This document shows positions 52,526 to 61,934 of a DNA stretch of 64,000 nt, piece after piece; within the stretch, counting starts at the first letter, position 1; each line of letters begins with the position of its first letter. Made by a program: the position numbers and the translations under genes. The notes under the pieces were generated by a model that worked only from the letters and a program-made list of their open reading frames with translations, ran no database searches and was not told the DNA's origin. The stretch spans positions 1 through 64,000 of the forward strand of contig NZ_JAFMPW010000009.1 in NCBI RefSeq assembly GCF_026126425.1, in the 5' to 3' direction. The stretch comes from Muriicola sp. Z0-33 (GTDB lineage Bacteria > Bacteroidota > Bacteroidia > Flavobacteriales > Flavobacteriaceae).

Positions 52526-53611
52526 ATGTCAAGTAAATTCTTCATAGACCCCGATATTTCCAAGGCCGAAACACTGCCGGCATCTTTTTACAGGGATACT
52601 GAAATATTTGAAGCCATCAAAAACAACATCTTTTATAAATCATGGCAATGGTTGGGGCATCAGGATCTAGTGGAAAATCCACAACATGTACATCCGATGG
52701 TACTGTTGAACAATTTTATGACAGAACCATTGGTGCTGACCAAAGATTTAAACGAAAACATTCATTGCTTAAGCAACGTTTGCACCCATCGTGGTAACCT
52801 TGTGGTGAATTCATCAAAAAAGGCAAAAAAATTAATTTGTGGCTACCATGGCAGGAGATTCAGATTGGACGGTAGTTTTGAACATATGCCAGAATTTGAG
52901 AAAGCAGAAGGTTTTCCAAGGCCTTGTGACGACCTGCACAAATTTCAACTACGGCATTGGGGGCCATTTTTGTTTGCTGGTTTAGATCCAGTATTCGATT
53001 TCCAGGAAGTAATTAATACCTTGGAAGAACGCATTGGGTTCCTGGATCTGCATAGTTTTAAATTAGATTCTGACAGGGGAAAAGATTATACAATTGCTGC
53101 GCACTGGGCATTGTACTGTGATAATTATCTGGAGGGTTTCCACATCCCATTTGTTCATGACGATCTGGACGCTGTCCTGGATTACGGGAATTATGAAACC
53201 TTAATTTATGACCATTTAAACCTTCAGATAGGTTATGCATCGGGCGATGAAGAAATTTTTAATTTACCTGCGGGACATCCGGATTACGGTAAAAAAGTGG
53301 CTGCCTATTATTACTGGGTCTTTCCCAATATGATGTTTAATTTCTATCCCTGGGGACTCTCCGTTAACGTTGTTCAACCCCTGGCAGTGGATAAAACCAA
53401 AGTTTCTTTTTACAGTTATGTACAGGATGCTTCAAAACTCGACAAAGGCGCAGGAGCTATTCTGGACAAAGTGGAAATGGAAGATGAAGAGGTAGTAGAA
53501 GGGGTACAAAAGGGCGTGAGATCCAGATATTATAGAGCAGGGCGTTTCTCCCCCACAAAGGAAAAGGGAGTGCATCATTTTCATCATCTGCTCTCTAAAT
53601 TTTTGCAGTAA
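52526..53611 (+). CDS. Rieske non-heme iron oxygenase, alpha subunit
   Basis: 361 residues. The Rieske [2Fe-2S] ligands are Cys86-x-His88 (CTHRG) and Cys105-x2-His108 (CGYHG). The mononuclear iron site has DNYLEGFHIPFVHDDL with its two His, typical of the aromatic-ring-hydroxylating / choline-monooxygenase-like family. No ferredoxin reductase or beta subunit is adjacent, so electrons must come from elsewhere. TATTTTTG at 52465-52472 is a -7-like element. The substrate is unknown. Confidence 0.88.
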   Translation: MSSKFFIDPDISKAETLPASFYRDTEIFEAIKNNIFYKSWQWLGHQDLVENPQHVHPMVLLNNFMTEPLVLTKDLNENIHCLSNVCTHRGNLVVNSSKKAKKLICGYHGRRFRLDGSFEHMPEFEKAEGFPRPCDDLHKFQLRHWGPFLFAGLDPVFDFQEVINTLEERIGFLDLHSFKLDSDRGKDYTIAAHWALYCDNYLEGFHIPFVHDDLDAVLDYGNYETLIYDHLNLQIGYASGDEEIFNLPAGHPDYGKKVAAYYYWVFPNMMFNFYPWGLSVNVVQPLAVDKTKVSFYSYVQDASKLDKGAGAILDKVEMEDEEVVEGVQKGVRSRYYRAGRFSPTKEKGVHHFHHLLSKFLQ

Positions 53612-53664
53612 CTTTCATTAACAAATAATGAAGTAATAGCATTGTAATTTATAACAATCTGCAT

Positions 53665-53694
53665 TTGCATTGTTATATATCCTTACTACCTTTG
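53665..53694 (+). promoter_or_regulatory. Consensus Bacteroidota promoter for the glutaryl-CoA dehydrogenase gene
   Basis: TTG (53665-53667), exactly 19 nt, TACCTTTG (53687-53694), ending 17 nt before the ATG at 53712. It also shows that the in-frame upstream codon at 53670 is not the start. Confidence 0.8.
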
Positions 53695-53711
53695 GCAAAA
53701 TTTACTCCCAT

Positions 53712-54890
53712 ATGAAGCCCGATTTATTTGAAGCCCCGGACTATTACAATCTTGATGATCTTTTTAGTGATGAACACAAGCTGGTGCGCGATGCTGCCCG
53801 CCAGTGGGTAAAGCGTGACGTTTCTCCAATTATAGAGGAGTACGCCCAAAAAGCCAAGTTTCCAGAAAGTATTATTGGTGGTTTAGCAGAAATTGGAGCT
53901 TTTGGACCTTATATTCCTGTTGAATATGGTGGAGCTGGGCTAGATCAGATAAGCTATGGCCTTATTATGCAGGAAATAGAAAGAGGAGATAGTGGGGTGC
54001 GTTCTACGGCATCTGTACAATCCTCCCTGGTGATGTATCCAATCTTCACCTATGGCACTGAAGAACAACGCAAGAAATATTTGCCCAAATTGGCCACTGG
54101 TGAATATATGGGATGTTTTGGCCTGACAGAGCCCGATCACGGTTCTAATCCGGCAGGGATGGTAACTAACTTTAAAGACAAGGGAGATCATTATCTTCTC
54201 AATGGAGCAAAATTGTGGATATCTAATTCACCTTTCGCCGATATTGCCGTTGTTTGGGCAAAGAATGAAGAAGGCAGAATACACGGTTTAATTGTAGAAC
54301 GCGGAATGGAAGGGTTATCTACCCCTGAAACCCACAACAAATGGTCATTAAGGGCTTCTGCTACAGGAGAGCTGATATTTGATAACGTTAAAGTGCCCAA
54401 GGAAAATCTGATGCCAGGTAAAAGTGGTCTCGGCGCGCCATTGGGATGTTTGGATTCTGCCCGATATGGTATTGCCTGGGGCGCCATTGGTGCTGCCATG
54501 GATTGCTATGATACCGCACTTAGATATGCCAAGGAGCGCATTCAGTTTGGCAAACCTATTGCTGCCACACAATTACAGCAGAAGAAATTGGCCGAGATGA
54601 TTACTGAAATTACAAAAGCCCAATTGCTGGCATTTAGACTTGGTCAGTTAAAAAATGAAGGAAAGGCTACAACCGCTCAGATTTCTATGGCAAAACGAAA
54701 TAATGTAGATATGGCAATTAAGATAGCAAGAGAAGCCAGACAGATATTAGGAGGCATGGGAATAACGGGGGAATACAGCATAATGCGTCATATGATGAAT
54801 CTGGAATCTGTTATAACATATGAGGGCACACATGACATTCATCTGTTAATTACAGGGGCCGATATAACCGGGCATAGTGCGTTTAAATAA
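53712..54890 (+). CDS. Acyl-CoA dehydrogenase, probably glutaryl-CoA dehydrogenase
   Basis: 392 residues from ATG 53712 (KPDLFEAPDYYNLDDLFSDEH). The N-terminal half has GCFGLTEPDHGSNPAGM and the flavin-binding LWISNSPFADIAVVWA. The C-terminal YEGTHDIHLLITGADITG carries the catalytic Glu in the position seen in glutaryl-CoA dehydrogenases, and ERIQFGKPIAATQLQQKKLAEM is the C-terminal helical motif. Glutaryl-CoA to crotonyl-CoA fits lysine or aromatic degradation. No electron-transfer flavoprotein is adjacent. Specificity is less certain than family. Confidence 0.88.
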   Translation: MKPDLFEAPDYYNLDDLFSDEHKLVRDAARQWVKRDVSPIIEEYAQKAKFPESIIGGLAEIGAFGPYIPVEYGGAGLDQISYGLIMQEIERGDSGVRSTASVQSSLVMYPIFTYGTEEQRKKYLPKLATGEYMGCFGLTEPDHGSNPAGMVTNFKDKGDHYLLNGAKLWISNSPFADIAVVWAKNEEGRIHGLIVERGMEGLSTPETHNKWSLRASATGELIFDNVKVPKENLMPGKSGLGAPLGCLDSARYGIAWGAIGAAMDCYDTALRYAKERIQFGKPIAATQLQQKKLAEMITEITKAQLLAFRLGQLKNEGKATTAQISMAKRNNVDMAIKIAREARQILGGMGITGEYSIMRHMMNLESVITYEGTHDIHLLITGADITGHSAFK

Positions 54891-54932
54891 ATTGTATTAT
54901 TTTGGAGCTACACTTTTCACCAAAATAGTATT

Positions 54933-56531
54933 ATGAGGTTTATCTTATTATTGTTATTCGTTTCTCTAGTCGCTTGTAAAACAGAAACGGATAAAAAAGT
55001 TGATACTTCTACCTCCTCAGTTCAGGTAATTACAACTACAACACAAGTTTTTGAAACACCCGACGTCTTGTTAGGCGATTTGTTCGTGGATGTACAGATG
55101 AAAGAAGTATTTCATGACGGCAAAACCTTTGTAGACTGTACCCCTAAATATCCGGCAAAGGTTATAGTGGAAAAATACGAAACCCAAAAAAGCAAGGCGG
55201 GCTTTGATCTCAGGGACTTTGTTCTGGAAAATTTTGAAGTACCCGTTTCTATATCCTCCGATTTTAAATCGGATCCAAATAAATCGGCTATTGAGCATGT
55301 AAATTCCTTGTGGCCCGTATTAAAACGAGCATCTGATACCTATAAAGAAGGCAGTACCTTAATTCCACTGCCAAAGCCCTACGTAGTTCCCGGAGGCAGA
55401 TTTAGGGAGGTCTATTATTGGGACAGTTATTTTACGATGCTGGGCTTGGTAGAGAGTGGTGAATTTGGTCTGATTAAGGACATGTTAGATAATTTTTCTC
55501 ATCTCATACAAACTGTGGGTCATATCCCGAACGGGAACAGAACCTATTATATTACAAGATCTCAACCACCATTTTTTTCGCAAATGGTGAAATTGTTAGC
55601 AGCGCATAAGGGAGACGAGGTATATGAAGAGTACAAGGATGCCCTGAGGAAAGAATACGAGTTCTGGATGGAAGGACGTAATGCCAATGAGACTCCTATC
55701 AAACATTGTGTCGGTACACCTTTGGGGGTGATGAATAGATTTTATGACCTTGGCGATAGCCCCAGGCAAGAGTCGTACAGAGAAGATTATACGCAAGTGA
55801 GTGCCATGGGAGGAGGAACCAAAATGTATCAGGATCTCAGAGCAGGTGCCGAATCGGGATGGGACTATACTTCCAGATGGTTCGCCGATGGAAGTACTAT
55901 AGAATCTATAGAAACCACCGATATTATTCCGGTGGATCTCAACGCCTTGCTTTTTGGATTGGAAGAGGTTTTAACTCATTGCTTTAAAGATGATGCAGCC
56001 TATGTTGCAAGCCTTAAGTTAAGTATGGAGAATAGAAAGGCATTTCTGGATCAGTATTGCTGGAATGAACAGGAAGGGGTGTATGCCGATTTTAATTGGG
56101 TAGCTCAAAAGCAAACATCTATTAAGTCGCTCGCAATGGTATATCCCTTATTTTTTAAAATGAGCAATCAGTCGCAGGCAGATGAGGTGGCCAGTTATGT
56201 AAAAGAGCATTTCCTTAAACCAGGAGGTGTGGTTACCACACTCTATGATACAGGGCAACAATGGGATGCTCCAAATGGATGGGCGCCTTTACAATGGATG
56301 ACGATTATTGGACTGCAGAATTACGGCCATAAGGATTTGGCCAGGACAATTGCAGAAAGATGGGTAAGTCTAAATGAAAAGGTCTATGCTAATACCGGTA
56401 AATTTGTAGAGAAGTACAATGTAGAAGATCTGTCTTTGGAGGCAGGGGGAGGAGAGTACCCTGTACAAGATGGGTTTGGTTGGAGCAACGGAGTTTACCT
56501 GGCCTTAAAAGGGTATTTGGAAAACCAATAG
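54933..56531 (+). CDS. treA: Trehalase (GH37), lipoprotein
   Basis: 532 residues with a lipoprotein signal (lipobox Cys15, LLLLFVSLVACKTE), so probably on the outer or inner membrane. Trehalase signature 1 is PGGRFREVYYWDSYF near residue 152, and signature 2 is QWDAPNGWAPLQW near residue 445. Hydrolyses alpha,alpha-trehalose to glucose, a substrate for later steps. The start is 42 nt after the dehydrogenase stop, but no functional link is apparent. Confidence 0.93.
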   Translation: MRFILLLLFVSLVACKTETDKKVDTSTSSVQVITTTTQVFETPDVLLGDLFVDVQMKEVFHDGKTFVDCTPKYPAKVIVEKYETQKSKAGFDLRDFVLENFEVPVSISSDFKSDPNKSAIEHVNSLWPVLKRASDTYKEGSTLIPLPKPYVVPGGRFREVYYWDSYFTMLGLVESGEFGLIKDMLDNFSHLIQTVGHIPNGNRTYYITRSQPPFFSQMVKLLAAHKGDEVYEEYKDALRKEYEFWMEGRNANETPIKHCVGTPLGVMNRFYDLGDSPRQESYREDYTQVSAMGGGTKMYQDLRAGAESGWDYTSRWFADGSTIESIETTDIIPVDLNALLFGLEEVLTHCFKDDAAYVASLKLSMENRKAFLDQYCWNEQEGVYADFNWVAQKQTSIKSLAMVYPLFFKMSNQSQADEVASYVKEHFLKPGGVVTTLYDTGQQWDAPNGWAPLQWMTIIGLQNYGHKDLARTIAERWVSLNEKVYANTGKFVEKYNVEDLSLEAGGGEYPVQDGFGWSNGVYLALKGYLENQ

Positions 56532-56601
56532 TGGCTAATTTAGCATAAATACCAGACCTTTTTGTTGAGTCGGTTTTGGTTTCACCACTTGAAAAATGCA
56601 G

Positions 56602-57669
56602 TTAGTTCATCAACTTTTCCTTCACCACTTCGTTCATATAAGGAACCTGATCAAGGGCTTTCTGAGTAAAATTGTATAAACTAAGTGCCCTGTCCATATT
56701 TTGGTTTTCATAGGCAACTTTGTAGTAAATATTTCCATTAAGATAATCTGTCAATGCCCTAATTCCATGGAGAAAAGGCATTAGTACAACTCCCATAGAA
56801 AGCAGATCTATTTCCTTTGCCGTAAGAAAAGCAGGGTTAGAACTCAGGCCATCGACAAAGGCTTCAAAAAGCGGCTTGTCAAAAGTAATCTTATGGTGCT
56901 CTTTTTCATCTTCAGGGGCCGTGTTGACTACGGTCCGAACAGCATCCCCAAAATCGTAGTGGAAGTACCCCTTCATTAAAGTGTCTAAATCAATAAGGCA
57001 TAAAGCCTTATCAGTATGCTTTGAAAAAAGGATATTGTTGAGTTTGGTGTCATTATGGCAAAGTCTGACGGGGATTTCCTCCTGATCCCACTCTTTTAGC
57101 TTCGCTAAAATCCCAAAAGTAAAATCTATGGCTTTCTCTGCACTAACCTTCAATTCTGAAGGGCAGTTATCCAGTGCCGTTTTAAATTGATCTTCACGCA
57201 ATTGAAGGTTGTGGAAATTGGGGATGGTTTCTTCAAAATCTTTTATTGGGGCAGTATGCAACAATTGATGAAACTTGCCTATTACCCTCCCGGCTTCGTA
57301 TGCAATTATAGGATTTGTTGTGGTGTTGTAGGCCGTACTATGATCTATATATGTCATCAACCTCCAGCATTCACCGGCAGATGTCTCATAATAATAATCC
57401 CCATCAAGAGTTTTAACCAGCTCAATTTTCGCATAATCAGCATCCGCCAAATAATCCAGTGCCTTCCCAAAATTATTCATCAGGCCTGCCACATTCTGAA
57501 AGACTGTAGTATTAACCGACTGTAAGATAAATATGGGTCTGGACACATCCAGCACCAGAAAAGTGTCATTAATTAAACCTTGACTGATACTTTGTAGGCT
57601 ATAGGGTTTCTTCTCAATGGAAAATTTATGTAGTAGAGCTACATGATCATTATTCTCCATTGCAGACAT
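56602..57669 (-). CDS. APH-fold sugar kinase, NahK-like (N-acetylhexosamine 1-kinase candidate)
   Basis: 355 residues from ATG 57669; a Met codon at 57660 is an alternative start. The APH-type kinase motifs are RLCHNDTKLNNILF (catalytic Asp/Asn loop) and LIDLDTLMKGYFHYDFGDAVR (DFG-like Asp segment). The gene directly follows the nucleotidyltransferase with only 3 nt between, so they are co-expressed. Anomeric sugar kinases of this fold include N-acetylhexosamine 1-kinase. With the GH109 operon across the shared region, HexNAc phosphorylation is the best guess (inference). Confidence 0.75.
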   Translation of the reverse strand: MSAMENNDHVALLHKFSIEKKPYSLQSISQGLINDTFLVLDVSRPIFILQSVNTTVFQNVAGLMNNFGKALDYLADADYAKIELVKTLDGDYYYETSAGECWRLMTYIDHSTAYNTTTNPIIAYEAGRVIGKFHQLLHTAPIKDFEETIPNFHNLQLREDQFKTALDNCPSELKVSAEKAIDFTFGILAKLKEWDQEEIPVRLCHNDTKLNNILFSKHTDKALCLIDLDTLMKGYFHYDFGDAVRTVVNTAPEDEKEHHKITFDKPLFEAFVDGLSSNPAFLTAKEIDLLSMGVVLMPFLHGIRALTDYLNGNIYYKVAYENQNMDRALSLYNFTQKALDQVPYMNEVVKEKLMN

Positions 57670-57672
57670 AGT

Positions 57673-58569
57673 TTATGATTTGACAGAGTTCCAAAGGGGA
57701 GCCTTATAGCCACCATTATTAGTCATGTCTAATAACTGATCCATGGCTTTCTCCTTATCATCTGCATAAGTAATTCCAAACCATTTGCTATCCGAAGGAA
57801 TCACATCAACAGCGGTTTTGTTTTCCTGTAACATAGCTTGTATTACAAAAGGAAGGTAAACCTCACTACCGGTAATGTTTTCTTCATCTTTTAAAAACTC
57901 CCTTATATCTTCTTCAATCTGCGAGAAAATAGAAGGTCTGCAGACCCAGAAATTCATACTTACCAGTTCATCGCCAACAAATGCCTTGCCGGTTTCCAAA
58001 TCTACTATACCACCGTTTTGTCTTGTAATCTTAATGGTTTCAACAACAGATACTAAAGCATCCCCATCTCGTTCACATACACCTCTTGATACAGAACCGT
58101 GTTCGGAAAGTGTATCACTCAGGGTGTAGGCCATAAGTCCATAACGGTCGTTATCCTCATTTTTAGCGATAAATTCAGCGGCATTTCTATAAGCAGCTTT
58201 CCCGTAATAGTCATCAGCATTGATAACGGCAAAAGGGGTTTTTATTACGTTTCTGGCAGACCAAACTGCGTGGGCTGTACCCCATGGCTTCTGGCGCTCT
58301 CCCTGATAGGCAGAGCCCTCTGGCAAATCTGAAAGCTCCTGTGCAATAACATCTAATTTAACCGATGCCGGAAGTCTAATGCTGAGGTGATCTCTTAGAA
58401 ACGCAACATTGTCTTTTTGTGTTATAACCACTATATGGTCAAAACCGCTTTCCAAAGCGTCGTATATGCTGAACTCCATCAGGAATTCTTCATTTGGACC
58501 AAGGCCGTCAAATTGTTTTAATTTTCCATATCGGCTACCTCTTCCGGCTGCCATTAATAGTAAAGTCAT
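57673..58569 (-). CDS. Sugar-1-phosphate nucleotidyltransferase
   Basis: 298 residues. The NTP-transferase signature is LLLMAAGRGSRYGKLKQFDG, with NADDYYGKAAYRN as the metal-binding segment and SMNFWVCRPSIFSQIE in the sugar-binding region. It activates a sugar phosphate to a UDP- or other NDP-sugar. Gene order nucleotidyltransferase-kinase suggests the two steps of one salvage branch. TATTTTTG (minus strand, 58597-58590) is a -7-like element 20 nt upstream of the ATG. Confidence 0.85.
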   Translation of the reverse strand: MTLLLMAAGRGSRYGKLKQFDGLGPNEEFLMEFSIYDALESGFDHIVVITQKDNVAFLRDHLSIRLPASVKLDVIAQELSDLPEGSAYQGERQKPWGTAHAVWSARNVIKTPFAVINADDYYGKAAYRNAAEFIAKNEDNDRYGLMAYTLSDTLSEHGSVSRGVCERDGDALVSVVETIKITRQNGGIVDLETGKAFVGDELVSMNFWVCRPSIFSQIEEDIREFLKDEENITGSEVYLPFVIQAMLQENKTAVDVIPSDSKWFGITYADDKEKAMDQLLDMTNNGGYKAPLWNSVKS

Positions 58570-58642
58570 AACTAATTCATTAATGGCCGCAAAAATAAGT
58601 TTTTATGACTGAAAATGTATCCTATCCTAAAGATTTTCATAA

Positions 58643-58658
58643 TTTAAAGCGCTTTAAA
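58643..58658. promoter_or_regulatory. 16-bp perfect palindrome, candidate LacI/GalR-type operator
   Basis: TTTAAAGCGCTTTAAA, an exact 16-bp palindrome with a central CG, typical of LacI/GalR-family operators, ends 11 nt before the GH109 ATG. The divergent nucleotidyltransferase start is 73 nt to the left. No regulator gene is in the window. Confidence 0.6.
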
Positions 58659-58669
58659 CGTAATGTGTT

Positions 58670-60028
58670 ATGAATTCCAGACGGAAATTTATTAAAAAGA
58701 CTTCAGTAATTGGTGCCGGCATGCTGACCCTTCCAACAGCGGCGTCGGAGTTTATGGAATCTGTACAGGAATCCAAATTAAATATAGGCCTCATTGGTGT
58801 TGGTTTAAGAGGAACTAATCATCTCAGCAATTTGTTGTTGCGAAAAGATGTCAATATTACTGCAATTTGTGATTTGGATCCGAAGCGGATCGCTATTGCA
58901 AGGAACATGATTAGTGATGCAGGCGGAAAAGAACCAAAGGTTTATGGCAAGGGAGAATACGACTATAGAAACTTATTGGAGCTCAAGGAAGTAGATGCTG
59001 TCATAATTGCCACCCCATGGTTATGGCATGTTACAATGTCTGTTGATGCTATGGAAGCCGGCAAGTATGCCGGTGTTGAGGTTTCGGCGGCCAATACGCT
59101 GGAAGAATGCTGGGATTTGGTAAATACACATGAAAAAACCGGCACCCATCTGATGATACTCGAAAATGTGAATTACAGAAGGGATGTTCTGGCAGTGTTA
59201 AATATGGTACGTCAGCAGGTATTTGGCGAGTTACTGCATTTTAGATGTGGGTACCAGCACGACCTCAGGGAAGTGAAATTCAATAATGGCAAGCAGCCCT
59301 ATGGAGGCGGTGTAGAATTTGGCGAAAAAGCAACTTCCGAAGCCAAATGGCGTACTGCACATTCTGTTAAACGCAATGCCGATGTCTACCCAACCCATGG
59401 GTTAGGGCCTGTTGCTGTTATGGCAGATATTAATAGAGGAAACAGATTTATATCTATGACTTCTCACGCCTCAAAGGCAGTTGGGTTGCATAACCATATT
59501 GTAAAGCATGGTGGGAAAGACCATCCTAATGCCAGCATAAAATTTAAGCAGGGAGACATTATTACCTCTACCATAGGCACTGCAAATGGCGAAACCATTA
59601 TTGTTACTCACGATTGCAACTCTCCCAGGCCATATTCTTTAGGATTCAGGGTTCAGGGTGCAAACGGACTTTGGGAAGTAGATGGAAACAGAATTTATGT
59701 TGAAGGAGAATCCGAACCACATCAATGGGATGATGCAACCGAATGGTTGGCTAAATATGATCATCCACTATGGAAGAAGTTTGGTCAATATGCCGAAGGG
59801 GCAGGTCATGGCGGGATGGATTTCTTTGTTATTAATGCCTTTGTGGAATCTGCCAAAAAGAATATTGCGCCTCCCATGGATGCCTATGACGCTGCAGCCT
59901 GGAGCGCGGTAACCCCATTATCAGAAGTTTCGCTGGCCAATAATGGAGAGCCTCAGGATTTTCCTGACTTCACCCGGGGGTTGTGGATTAAAAGGGCACC
60001 ATACAACTGGATTAAAAATAACTTCTAG
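58670..60028 (+). CDS. GH109-type exported Gfo/Idh-fold glycosidase (alpha-N-acetylgalactosaminidase candidate)
   Basis: 452 residues with a Tat signal (NSRRKFIKKTSVIGAGML). The Gfo/Idh Rossmann loop is NIGLIGVGLRGTNHLS. The GH109-specific features are conserved: LEECWDLVNTHEKTG, YQHDLRE and VYPTHGLGPVAVMADINRG. GH109 enzymes bind NAD and use a redox-elimination mechanism to release alpha-linked N-acetylgalactosamine. It is followed 38 nt later by an SSS transporter, and the palindrome lies just upstream. Family assignment is confident; activity is from family knowledge. Confidence 0.9.
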   Translation: MNSRRKFIKKTSVIGAGMLTLPTAASEFMESVQESKLNIGLIGVGLRGTNHLSNLLLRKDVNITAICDLDPKRIAIARNMISDAGGKEPKVYGKGEYDYRNLLELKEVDAVIIATPWLWHVTMSVDAMEAGKYAGVEVSAANTLEECWDLVNTHEKTGTHLMILENVNYRRDVLAVLNMVRQQVFGELLHFRCGYQHDLREVKFNNGKQPYGGGVEFGEKATSEAKWRTAHSVKRNADVYPTHGLGPVAVMADINRGNRFISMTSHASKAVGLHNHIVKHGGKDHPNASIKFKQGDIITSTIGTANGETIIVTHDCNSPRPYSLGFRVQGANGLWEVDGNRIYVEGESEPHQWDDATEWLAKYDHPLWKKFGQYAEGAGHGGMDFFVINAFVESAKKNIAPPMDAYDAAAWSAVTPLSEVSLANNGEPQDFPDFTRGLWIKRAPYNWIKNNF

Positions 60029-60066
60029 AACACCGAATACTTCAAAGAACAACCAACGTCAATTTT

Positions 60067-61692
60067 ATGAAAGGACTAGACGCAATAGACTGGATAGTAA
60101 TTACTGCTTATTTTATAATTCTACTGGGAGTTGCATGGTGGGTCATTAAGCAAAAACAAAAGAATACAGAAGATTACTTTCTTGCCGGCAGAAATATAGG
60201 TTGGTTTGTTGTAGGAGCTTCAATATTTGCTTCCAATATTGGTTCGGAACATGTAGTTGGCCTTGCAGGTAACGGAGCTGGAGATAAGATGCCCCTGCTA
60301 ATCTATGAATTGCATGCCTGGATTGTATTAATGCTGGGATGGGTTTTTCTGCCATTTTATGCAAGAAGCGGAGTTTTTACGATGCCCGAATTCCTTGAGA
60401 AGCGATTCGATGCCAGGTCCAGATGGGTGTTATCCGTGGTTTCACTCATAGCTTATATTTTAACCAAAGTATCTGTCACAATTTATGCCGGGGGAGTAGT
60501 TGTATCGGCTCTCCTCGGCATCCCTTTCTGGATTGGAGCTGTTGCTACTGTGGTGCTTACCGGATTATACACCGTGCTGGGAGGAATGAGGGCTGTGGTT
60601 TATACTGAGACCATACAGGCCATTGTATTGGTAATGGGTGCTGGGGTGCTGACGTTCATGGGGCTCGATGCCGTTGGTGGTTGGGGAGAACTTAAAAACA
60701 CGGTTGGGGCGGATTATTTTAATATGTGGCGTTCCAATTCGGACCCGGATTATCCCTGGTTGCCGCTTTTTATTACCAGTACTATTGTAGGGATCTGGTA
60801 TTGGTGTACAGACCAGGTAATAGTGCAACGCGTACTGACGGCCAAAAACGTCAAAGAAGGAAGGCGTGGTAGTATATTTGGTGCCCTTTTGAAACTAATG
60901 CCGGTATTTTTGTTTCTGATTCCCGGAGTTGTGGCATTAGGATTAAAAATGCAGGGGAAGCTAGATTGGGACAGTCCGGACGAGGCCTTTCCGGTTCTTA
61001 TGAGTAACCTCCTGCCCTCTGGTTTAAGAGGGCTTGTTGCAGCCGGACTTCTTGCAGCCTTGATGAGTTCGCTTGCTTCGGTTTTTAACTCTTGTTCTAC
61101 GCTTTTTACCTTAGATATCTATAAGAAAATAAGACCGGATAAACCGGAAGAAAAGCTGGTGAAAACGGGGCGGATTGCTACATTTTTTGTCGTTGGCCTT
61201 GGGTTGCTTTGGATTCCTATTATTACCACATTATCTGACGGGCTGTACGAATATTTGCAAAATGTTCAGGCGTATATCTCACCTCCGATTGCAGCGGTCT
61301 TTCTACTTGGGATTTTTTATAAAAGGATCAATGCCAATGGGGCCATTGCTACCCTCGTAGGAGGATTTTTAATTGGATTTTCAAAATTGACACTGGAGAT
61401 TACCAAGTCCAGTTTTTCGGAAGGAAGTTTTATGTTCAGGATAGCAGATATCAATTGGCTGGTCTTTGGGGCCTATTTCTTTGCTATTTGTGTTGCCATT
61501 GCCGTTGTGGTCAGTATGTTTTATCCTGCACCTTCTAAGGCCCAGCTGCAGGGGTTAACATTCGGGTCTATTTCAACAGAGCAGAAAGCTGCAAATAAAT
61601 CTAGTTATAATATTTGGGATATTCTGGCTTCAATTCTGGTGGTTCTTATAGTGGTATATATTATGGTGTCTTTTAGTGCGATATCGCTTTAA
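60067..61692 (+). CDS. SSS-family sodium/sugar symporter
   Basis: 541 residues with about 13-14 transmembrane helices. The family's N-terminal feature TEDYFLAGRNIGWFVVGASIFASNIGSEHVVGLAG has the Gly/Asn-rich helix that forms the sodium and sugar sites. A later GLRGLVAAGLLAALMSSLASVFNSCSTLF helix is the SGLT core. Directly follows the GH109 gene (38 nt), so it probably imports the released sugar. The 242 nt after it hold the hemN control region. Confidence 0.9.
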   Translation: MKGLDAIDWIVITAYFIILLGVAWWVIKQKQKNTEDYFLAGRNIGWFVVGASIFASNIGSEHVVGLAGNGAGDKMPLLIYELHAWIVLMLGWVFLPFYARSGVFTMPEFLEKRFDARSRWVLSVVSLIAYILTKVSVTIYAGGVVVSALLGIPFWIGAVATVVLTGLYTVLGGMRAVVYTETIQAIVLVMGAGVLTFMGLDAVGGWGELKNTVGADYFNMWRSNSDPDYPWLPLFITSTIVGIWYWCTDQVIVQRVLTAKNVKEGRRGSIFGALLKLMPVFLFLIPGVVALGLKMQGKLDWDSPDEAFPVLMSNLLPSGLRGLVAAGLLAALMSSLASVFNSCSTLFTLDIYKKIRPDKPEEKLVKTGRIATFFVVGLGLLWIPIITTLSDGLYEYLQNVQAYISPPIAAVFLLGIFYKRINANGAIATLVGGFLIGFSKLTLEITKSSFSEGSFMFRIADINWLVFGAYFFAICVAIAVVVSMFYPAPSKAQLQGLTFGSISTEQKAANKSSYNIWDILASILVVLIVVYIMVSFSAISL

Positions 61693-61873
61693 TACAGAGT
61701 AGAAGGACTCTGAACTCTCTTGCTTAAGATGGATATGTGAATGTCGGTTCTATAAGGTTTTATAGTGTTTTAGCGCTATTGGATCTTCTTAATTGCATTT
61801 CAGTTTAGCGAGGAAGCCATTTGCATATTTTTAGGAATTGATAATACAGGATATGCTCATCCTAAATCTAATC

Positions 61874-61917
61874 CTGACTTTTATCATGTTTTCTTGGTGA
61901 AGCTCATTGTAGATTTG
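61874..61917 (+). promoter_or_regulatory. CRP/FNR-type box and -7 element upstream of hemN
   Basis: CTGACTTTTATCAT (61874-61887) fits ATGAY-N4-RTCAT with one mismatch at the first base. TAGATTTG (61910-61917) is an exact TAnnTTTG. The centre-to-(-7) spacing is again 29.5 bp and the ATG follows 17 nt later. hemN is an oxygen-regulated gene in many bacteria. Confidence 0.6.
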
Positions 61918-61934
61918 TTAGAAACATTTAGTTA

